Shown: in pieces, positions 11,053 to 15,806 of the stretch
Layout of the letters: each line of letters begins with the position of its first letter
How positions within the stretch are numbered: position 1 is the first letter of the stretch
DNA from: Paenibacillaceae bacterium
Lineage (GTDB): Bacteria > Bacillota > Bacilli > Paenibacillales > YIM-B00363
NCBI GenBank assembly: GCA_018969805.1
Contig: JAGWXQ010000009.1
Span: forward strand, 1-15,806
DNA: 15,806 nt
Direction: 5' to 3'
Translations under genes and position numbers: made by a program
Notes under the pieces: model-generated
Database searches by the model: none
The model's input: only the letters and a program-made list of their open reading frames with translations
What the model was told of the DNA's origin: nothing

Positions 11053-14000
11053 TCAGCGCACGACGACCGCATCGTCGCCCAATACCCCACGCAACAACCG
11101 CAACAACGGCGCACACACGTCAACAAAATACGTCGGAGCAAGCGCGATCACTTTGTGTGTACGGGCATAACGCACGTACACACGCGTACTTCCAGGATAC
11201 CGCCGCAACATGTTTGCAATGCGCTGCACACGGCCAGGTGCCTCATCCTCCGCGCGCAACAAAATCCACAGTGCCGGCTCCGCAGAAGTATGGGGCTCAG
11301 ATCGGCGCGGTCGGGCATGTGGCACTGTGCGCGGACGTGTCTGCGCCAGTGCCGGGCGATGCGCCAGCCGCTGCGTCACATTTGGATCATCGACGTCCAT
11401 CACGTGCGATACGACAAGCTGCACTTTGTGGTCGCGCTCCTCGAGCCGCCCGATCCACGCTTTCACCGCGTATCGCTGCACGGTGTCGTGGATGCACGCC
11501 CACACCGCCGGCAAGGCGACGACGGTCAACGAAGCACACTGGTCTTCGATCGTCAGCAGCGCCATCGCTTTGGCCGTCTTCGTGCGCAGCAGCTTGATCG
11601 CCAACACCCGACCGATACACACGATATCGACCGGCAACGTCACGTTGCCTAACGCATGGATCGAAACGATGCCATGCGCACGCATAAACGGCGCATACGC
11701 ATCGAGCGGATGGCCAGACACGTACACGCCCAGCACATTGCGCTGCTGCGCAAGCTGCTCTGTTTGCGACAACATCGGCACTTCGGGCAGGGCGATCGTC
11801 CAATTGGGCTGCATGAGCAGTCCAAGCGATGCATCACGGACAACAGCACGCAAAGCCCGCGTTTTTTGCGCACGCTTCGCCACGTCGGGCAACACCGCTT
11901 GCCACTGTGCCCGATGCCCGTCCGCACACCCATCAAACGCCCCTGCACAAATGAGCGCATCGACCGCCTGAACCGATCCAGTGTCCCAATCAAAGCGATG
12001 CACAAAGTCCGCAAACGATGCATACGCGCCACCCGCTTCGCGCTCTGCGACGATCGCATCGATCGTCCGCTGCCCGACACCACGCACAAGCTGCAACCCC
12101 AGCCGCACCGCATACCGATGCGCATGGCCTTCTGCAATGCGTTCCGGCATGGTCTGCGCCACACTCGCATTGATGTGCGGTGCAAGGACGACGACACCAA
12201 GGACGTGGCAATGCGCCACTGCCTTCGCGATCGTCTCTGGCCGGTGCGTCACGACGGCACACATCCAGCCCACGGGATCGTGCGCTTTCATATACGCGGT
12301 ACGGTACGCCAGCATCGCATACGCCGTCGCATGCGCCTGCGGAAATCCGTAGCCCGCAAACCGCTCAATGACCGCAAACACGTCCTCGGCTTGCTGCCGC
12401 GTGACCCCGTGTGCGATACACCCGTCATGAAACGCCGTACGCTGCGCCATCATAAGCTGTGGGTTTTTTTTGGACACCGCAGCGCGCAGTACGTCCGCTT
12501 GCTGCATCGTCATCCGCGCCAGACGCGTCGCAATGCGCATCACTTGCTCTTGGTACACAATAACCCCGTACGTCGGTGCGACGATGTCGATGATGTCCGG
12601 ATGCGGCGCATGGATCGGCTCCAATCCGTTTTTCGTACGCACGTATTGGTCCACAAACGCCATCGGTCCGGGACGACACAACGCCATCACCGCCGCCAAT
12701 GCAGGTACGTCGGTCGGCTGTACCGTGCGCAACACCCGATCGACCTGCTCCAACTGAAACACACCGAACGTCAATCCCTGACCCAACATATCGAACGTTT
12801 GCTGATCGTCAATGCCGATCTGATCCCACTGTGGCGACACACCGGATGTCTGCTTAGACAACGCACACGCCGTCTCCAAAATAGACAACGTTCGCAAACC
12901 CAAAACGTCCATTTTGACGAACCCAAACGCATCCAAATCGCCCATCGTCAACTGCAACACCGCAGGGGACGTATGGGGCACGACTGCCGTCAATGAACGC
13001 ACCGGTGTGCGCGATATGACGACACCCGCAGCATGCGTAGACATGTGCCGAGGCAGCACTTCCAGCCGCGATGCCCACTGCACCCAGCTGTCGATGCGCG
13101 CATCCGATGCACACCACGACCGTACCGCTTCACGATGTGCCCGTGCGTCCGCAAGCGACGTGCGCGCAGGCACGAGTGCGACCATGCGCTCGATGTGTTG
13201 CTGTGCGATGCGCATGCGACTTCCGACGTGGCGCAACGCCTGCCGTGGCCCATACACCGCGATGGCACCGACGAGCGCGACGTGCTCCGCACCGTACTTC
13301 TGTACGATGTACGCGAGCACTTCCCCGCGCCGCTGGTCATCGATGTCGATGTCGATGTCCGGCATCGTCGCCCGCGATGCATTGAGAAACCGCTCAAACA
13401 AAAGCCCATACCGCAACGGATCGATCTCGGTCACCCCAAGCACGTACGCGACCAAACACCCCGCGACCGAACCCCGTCCCGGACCAACCCCGATGCCGAT
13501 GCGCTTGGCGTGCTGCACAATGTCGTGGATGATCAAAAAATAATCAACAAACCCGAGTGCTTCAATGACCGCCAGCTCTTCAGACAGCCGCGCTTGCGCC
13601 GACGCATGATCTGCCCCATACGCCCGCGTACACCCCTCATGGCACAGCGTCCGCAAGCGATGCGTGCCGTCCACAATCGCAGGCAACCCGCCGTCTGTGC
13701 CAAAAGGAACATCTGCATGACACAACGATGCAATCGTAAGCGTCGCTGCAAGCGCTTCTGGACACGATCGAAACCGCTCCACCATGTCCTGCGGACTGAC
13801 GAGTGCGCCAGCACACTGCCGCGATGCGTCATCTTCCGCCGTGAGCAAGCGGCACAGCGGCGCATCTTCCGGCACTGCGCAACAAATCACATCCGTACCG
13901 ACAAGCGACACCCCGATTCGCCCAGCAAGCGTCTGCAATGCATGGACGCGCACCGCCGCCTCAAGCGATCCATCGTGCACCGCCTCAATATAAAACGACG

Positions 14001-14448
14001 GACACACCGCGACAAACTGCCGCACGACATCTTCTGCCCAGTCAAACCGCTCCATCGCAATACACCGCGCGACTTCCCCATCGACACCGCCACTCAGTAC
14101 GACGAGCCCCTCTACATGCAACGCAAACACGTCCCACGGAATCGGCACCGCGCACGAAGCGAGCGCACACACGTGCGCATATCCTTGCGCAGTCCGGGCA
14201 AGGACGACGACGTCGTACGCCTCGACACCCCCACGTGCACTTTGGATCGATAGCTCACAACCGTACAATGGCTGGATCCCTACGCGCGCGCAAGCACGTG
14301 CAAACGGAACAAACCCATACACCGTATGGCGATCGGTCAATGCCATCGCCTCATACCCCAGCGCATGCGCCCGATCGACCAGATCATCGACAGACGCGAC
14401 ACCGAGCCCTAAGCTGTACATGCTTCGCACGTGCAATGGTACGTACAT
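11053..14448 (-). CDS. dnaE: DNA polymerase III alpha subunit, DnaE (Bacillus DnaE3 type)
   Basis: 1131-aa family C replicative polymerase. In organisms that also carry PolC this type extends RNA primers. PHP domain about 1-250, starting YVPLHVRSMYSLG; its first motif keeps one His but has Arg where most PHP domains have the second His, so metal-dependent activity of this domain is doubtful. The polymerase core has GPGRGSVAGCLVAYVLG (322-338), TMPDIDIDID with catalytic Asp364 and Asp366, and VKMDVLGLRTL with Asp514. FGVFQLEQ, CRPGPM, YGVIVYQEQVMRIA and GFPQAHATAYAMLAY follow. A helix-hairpin-helix region lies near 775-835 and an OB fold near 940-1015. A Pro/Arg-rich linker (about 1028-1056) precedes a C-terminal domain like that of B. 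subtilis DnaE. Start: ATG at 14448, 4 nt after the tyrS stop, where the sequence begins to match the family. Confidence 0.96.
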   Translation of the reverse strand: MYVPLHVRSMYSLGLGVASVDDLVDRAHALGYEAMALTDRHTVYGFVPFARACARVGIQPLYGCELSIQSARGGVEAYDVVVLARTAQGYAHVCALASCAVPIPWDVFALHVEGLVVLSGGVDGEVARCIAMERFDWAEDVVRQFVAVCPSFYIEAVHDGSLEAAVRVHALQTLAGRIGVSLVGTDVICCAVPEDAPLCRLLTAEDDASRQCAGALVSPQDMVERFRSCPEALAATLTIASLCHADVPFGTDGGLPAIVDGTHRLRTLCHEGCTRAYGADHASAQARLSEELAVIEALGFVDYFLIIHDIVQHAKRIGIGVGPGRGSVAGCLVAYVLGVTEIDPLRYGLLFERFLNASRATMPDIDIDIDDQRRGEVLAYIVQKYGAEHVALVGAIAVYGPRQALRHVGSRMRIAQQHIERMVALVPARTSLADARAHREAVRSWCASDARIDSWVQWASRLEVLPRHMSTHAAGVVISRTPVRSLTAVVPHTSPAVLQLTMGDLDAFGFVKMDVLGLRTLSILETACALSKQTSGVSPQWDQIGIDDQQTFDMLGQGLTFGVFQLEQVDRVLRTVQPTDVPALAAVMALCRPGPMAFVDQYVRTKNGLEPIHAPHPDIIDIVAPTYGVIVYQEQVMRIATRLARMTMQQADVLRAAVSKKNPQLMMAQRTAFHDGCIAHGVTRQQAEDVFAVIERFAGYGFPQAHATAYAMLAYRTAYMKAHDPVGWMCAVVTHRPETIAKAVAHCHVLGVVVLAPHINASVAQTMPERIAEGHAHRYAVRLGLQLVRGVGQRTIDAIVAEREAGGAYASFADFVHRFDWDTGSVQAVDALICAGAFDGCADGHRAQWQAVLPDVAKRAQKTRALRAVVRDASLGLLMQPNWTIALPEVPMLSQTEQLAQQRNVLGVYVSGHPLDAYAPFMRAHGIVSIHALGNVTLPVDIVCIGRVLAIKLLRTKTAKAMALLTIEDQCASLTVVALPAVWACIHDTVQRYAVKAWIGRLEERDHKVQLVVSHVMDVDDPNVTQRLAHRPALAQTRPRTVPHARPRRSEPHTSAEPALWILLRAEDEAPGRVQRIANMLRRYPGSTRVYVRYARTHKVIALAPTYFVDVCAPLLRLLRGVLGDDAVVVR

Positions 14449-14452
14449 CGCC

Positions 14453-15709
14453 CTAACCCAACACGATGCGCCGATGCGTCCGCTTACCGACTTGCACGAT
14501 GTCGCCCACACCGACGACGATCGGTGCAGACGCATCCGTAAGACGGATGCCATTGAGATAACATCCCCCACTGGCGATCGTCCGCTTGGCCTCTGCCATC
14601 GACGGCTGCATACCGAGCGTCACGAGCAACCGCGCCCATCCGATCGCCCCCTCATCAAGCGCACTGCGATCAAGCACGACGTCCTCCATCTCCTCCGGCA
14701 AAGCCCCCCGCTGATGCACCGCGACAAACGCCTCTTGTGCCACGTCCGCAGCCGCGCGTCCATGGTACATCGCGGTCAACGTATGCGCCAGATGCATTTT
14801 TGCGTCACGGGGATGCTTCTCCCCCGTCCGCACACCGTCAATCCACAGATCGACTTCTGCGCGCGTCATCCCCGCAGCAAGGCGCATCATGTCTTCGAGC
14901 AGCGCATCCGGAATGCTCATCGTCTTTCCGTACATATCGCGTGGCAGATCGAGCAAACAAATCGCATTGTGCAAACTTTTGCTCATCTTGTGCACGCCGT
15001 CGGTCCCTGGCAACAGCGGCATCGTCATGACGACTTGTGGCGGTGCACCGTATTCGCGCTGCAATACACGTCCCATGAGCAAATTAAACGTCTGATCCGT
15101 CCCCCCAAGCTCAATGTCCGAACCCAAATGCACCGAATCGTACGCCTGCATGAGCGGATACAAAAATTCATGCAGTGCAATCGGTTGCTGCGTGGCGTAC
15201 CGTTTTTGAAAATCATCGCGCTCAAGCATGCGTGCCACGGTCACTTTCGCCGATAGTCCGACGACGTCTGTCAACGTCAACGGCTGCAACCACGCTGCAT
15301 TGTACACGATGTCTGCGCGATCGATATCAATGATCCGCGCGAGCTGGTCGCGGTACGTCTGCGCATGCCGCTGCACGTCTTCTTCCGTCAGTGGCTTGCG
15401 CGTGACAGACTTGCCCGTCGGGTCGCCGATGCGCGCCGTAAAGTCCCCAATGATCAGCTGGATTCGATGCCCGTACTTCTGAAACGCCCGCAGTTTGTGC
15501 AAGACGACCGTATGCCCGATGTGCAAATCCGGTGCCGTCGGATCAAGCCCTAATTTGACACGCAAAGGAACGCCCGTCCGCACACTGTGCACAATCTTCT
15601 CCGTCAACCCATCCGCAGGAATAATTTGGGCAGCGCCCGCACTGAGCACATCGACTTGTTCCATGATGTGCGCGCGCTCTGATGCACTGCATGATTGTCC
15701 TACATCCAC
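14453..15709 (-). CDS. tyrS: Tyrosyl-tRNA synthetase (TyrZ-like subgroup)
   Basis: 418-aa class I synthetase that charges tRNA-Tyr. The HIGH motif is DLHIGHTVVLHKL (His63-His66) and the KMSKS motif is KMSKS at 241-245. GLDPTAPD (54-61), IGDFTARIGDPTGKS (87-101), ARMLERDDF (159-167) and ELGGTDQTFNLLMGR (200-214) match the TyrZ group of Bacillus rather than the TyrS group. A C-terminal S4 RNA-binding domain occupies about 355-418 (ASGGCYLNGIRL). Start: GTG at 15709 with AAGGAGAGG upstream; the next in-frame ATG, at residue 16, lacks a ribosome-binding site. The 97 bp upstream to the window edge show A+T-rich sequence but no T-box antiterminator motif and no strong promoter; a T-box further out cannot be excluded. 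It is 4 nt from dnaE, so the two are coupled. Confidence 0.96.
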   Translation of the reverse strand: MDVGQSCSASERAHIMEQVDVLSAGAAQIIPADGLTEKIVHSVRTGVPLRVKLGLDPTAPDLHIGHTVVLHKLRAFQKYGHRIQLIIGDFTARIGDPTGKSVTRKPLTEEDVQRHAQTYRDQLARIIDIDRADIVYNAAWLQPLTLTDVVGLSAKVTVARMLERDDFQKRYATQQPIALHEFLYPLMQAYDSVHLGSDIELGGTDQTFNLLMGRVLQREYGAPPQVVMTMPLLPGTDGVHKMSKSLHNAICLLDLPRDMYGKTMSIPDALLEDMMRLAAGMTRAEVDLWIDGVRTGEKHPRDAKMHLAHTLTAMYHGRAAADVAQEAFVAVHQRGALPEEMEDVVLDRSALDEGAIGWARLLVTLGMQPSMAEAKRTIASGGCYLNGIRLTDASAPIVVGVGDIVQVGKRTHRRIVLG

Positions 15710-15806
15710 GCGATCCTCTCCTTATCGATCGTAATTCTCATCACTGAAGCATATACCCTAAAAAAAACTTTTTGCATCCTATTGGTGTATCGCAACCAAA
15801 CAACAC

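Noticed and set aside
15710..15806. T-box leader for tyrS
   Set aside because: No GGGTGGTACCGCG-like antiterminator sequence and no terminator-antiterminator pair are present in the 97 bp available. It could still lie outside the window.

Overview
The window reads as a chromosomal segment from a Bacilli-type Firmicute of moderately high G+C. The support is a set of Bacillus-like genes in Bacillus-like order. One block is alr - ndoAI - ndoA (alanine racemase followed by an RHH antitoxin / MazF-type RNase pair). A second block is ypjD - dapB - mgsA - bshB1 - bshA - cca - birA, which includes two bacillithiol-biosynthesis genes. A DnaE of the Bacillus DnaE (DnaE3) type and a TyrZ-like tyrosyl-tRNA synthetase point the same way. 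I cannot name a genus. Two traits are unlike textbook Bacillus: the RNase P RNA is type A in structure, and cca and birA are one continuous open reading frame.

Layout. Every recognised gene except one lies on the minus strand, so it reads from high to low coordinates. From the right edge: tyrS (15709-14453), dnaE (14448-11053), ypjD (10986-10663), dapB (10540-9710), mgsA (9713-9294), a 389-bp gap with its own predicted promoter and a doubtful small ORF, bshB1 (8904-8191), bshA (8178-7045), the cca-birA fusion (7043-5082), then rnpB (4844-4448) with its own promoter and terminator. A putative subtilisin-family lipoprotein (2731-4422, plus strand) converges on rnpB, and the rnpB terminator hairpin covers its stop codon. 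Left of it and divergent from it are a DUF3907-like gene (2601-2104), alr (2056-779) with a near-consensus promoter, the antitoxin (600-325) and a MazF-type toxin (319 to beyond base 1).

How the genes fit together. The ypjD-to-cca-birA cluster is a housekeeping operon. It covers nucleotide-pool cleaning (predicted), diaminopimelate/lysine synthesis, the methylglyoxal bypass, two steps of bacillithiol synthesis, tRNA 3'-end CCA addition and biotinylation of carboxylases. Bacillithiol and methylglyoxal metabolism are linked because thiols detoxify methylglyoxal. The fused CCA-adding enzyme lies just upstream of RNase P RNA, so tRNA 5' and 3' maturation factors are neighbours. alr supplies D-alanine for cell wall and is followed by the toxin-antitoxin pair, as in B. 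subtilis.

Points most worth a second look: the cca-birA fusion with an atypical biotin-binding loop, the type A RNase P RNA in a bacillithiol-type Firmicute, the unexplained promoter/ORF region between mgsA and bshB1, an in-frame 24-bp tandem repeat in alr, and a roughly tenfold excess of the hexamer CGATCG.
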